Assembly (NCBI GenBank): GCA_040902925.1
Contig: JBBDWJ010000309.1
Span: forward strand, 1-13,403
Reading direction: 5' to 3'
DNA: 13,403 bases
DNA from: JBBDWJ01 sp040902925
Lineage (GTDB): Bacteria > Acidobacteriota > Terriglobia > Bryobacterales > UBA6623
Part shown: positions 13,201-13,403 of the stretch, in pieces
Layout of the letters: each line of letters starts with the position of its first letter
Numbering within the stretch: position 1 is the first letter of the stretch
Translations under genes and position numbers: made by a program
The notes under the pieces: model-generated
The model's input: only the letters and a program-made list of their open reading frames with translations
Told to the model about the DNA's origin: nothing
Databases searched by the model: none

Positions 13201-13250
13201 TGGCAGGATCTGGCAAGATTTGGCGTCGTTTGGCAACAGATGGCAAGGAT
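13201..13250. repeat. Five TGGC words repeating every 10 bases
   Basis: TGGCAGGATC, TGGCAAGATT, TGGCGTCGTT, TGGCAACAGA and TGGCAAGGAT follow one another as exact 10-base units, each starting with TGGC, four of them with TGGCA. The rest of the unit varies. One word per helical turn would put every copy on the same face of the DNA. Preceding GTGGCG/TGGTT words may be older copies. Confidence 0.85.
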
Positions 13251-13403
13251 TCTCTTTGCGGCGATTTCTTCGTTGGCGTTTTTCCCCTTGGGTTTGGCTT
13301 GTCTGGTCCGGAGTTTGTTGAGATGGCGGGTGTTTGCGGGCGGACGGAGGGTACTGTCCTGATCTTGCGTTGGTTTCGGTTGAGGGCGTGGCGCTGGGCC
13401 AAT

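Larger units (their letters stand above)
13053..13403. other. Repeat-rich end of window, no gene seen
   Basis: These 351 bases hold two short repeat arrays (listed separately) and no supportable gene. The one long minus-strand frame is a lysine/proline-rich reading of the TGGC array and its surroundings and shows no domain. A gene may begin beyond the right edge. Confidence 0.6.

Noticed and set aside
13157..13402. 81-codon minus-strand frame at the right edge
   Set aside because: Lysine/proline-rich low-complexity reading of the decamer array with no domain and no good ribosome site.

Overview
The window looks like a chromosomal stretch of a high-GC, soil-type Gram-negative bacterium. The mix of genes (secreted NHL beta-propeller, secreted acetylxylan-esterase-like hydrolase, Gfo/Idh/MocA oxidoreductase, secreted double cupin) and the repeat-rich intergenic DNA fit Acidobacteriota, perhaps the Solibacter/Bryobacter group. 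That placement is inference; there is no rRNA or other marker gene here.

Layout. (1) 71-1202, minus strand: a Rossmann/DUF2520 oxidoreductase followed by a small secreted helix-hairpin-helix (ComEA-like) protein, the two overlapping by 80 bases. (2) 1203-1864: a gene-poor stretch with a very AT-rich core (18% G+C in 1321-1380) and imperfect direct repeats. (3) 1865-6473, plus strand: a Gfo/Idh/MocA oxidoreductase, then after a repeat-containing 238-base gap an NHL-repeat protein, then 3 bases later a two-domain secreted esterase whose second domain has lost its nucleophile. These look like one catabolic or sugar-processing group. (4) 6474-10290: a leader region and a two-gene cassette, a single-domain AAA+ ATPase followed 6 bases later by a cytoplasmic subtilisin-like (S8) peptidase. 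The ATPase gene is far less GC-rich than its neighbours (43-48% in three 60-base blocks counted by hand, against 70-75% in blocks of the oxidoreductase and esterase genes), so it was probably acquired laterally. (5) 10287-11250: decayed mobile DNA, with an ORF6N-domain (phage-type regulator) pseudogene that has lost its frame twice, a 262-base segment bounded by 9-base inverted repeats, and a strong IS-end-like hairpin inside it. (6) 11257-11868, minus: a class I SAM methyltransferase with a 13-bp hairpin directly upstream of its start. (7) 11905-12275: a remnant with a zinc-peptidase HExxHxxGxxD motif and a cluster of CACCGATCGTC repeats. (8) 12276-12986, minus: a secreted protein with two cupin domains joined by a repeat linker. 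(9) 13053-13403: short tandem repeats, including TGGC words repeating exactly every 10 bases, with no supportable gene.

The most interesting unit is the AAA+ ATPase/S8 peptidase pair: an intracellular protease with a 240-residue N-terminal region in place of a signal peptide, coupled to an ATPase and sitting in a scarred accessory region. A conflict or defence role is plausible but not shown by the sequence. No rRNA, tRNA or CRISPR array was seen.
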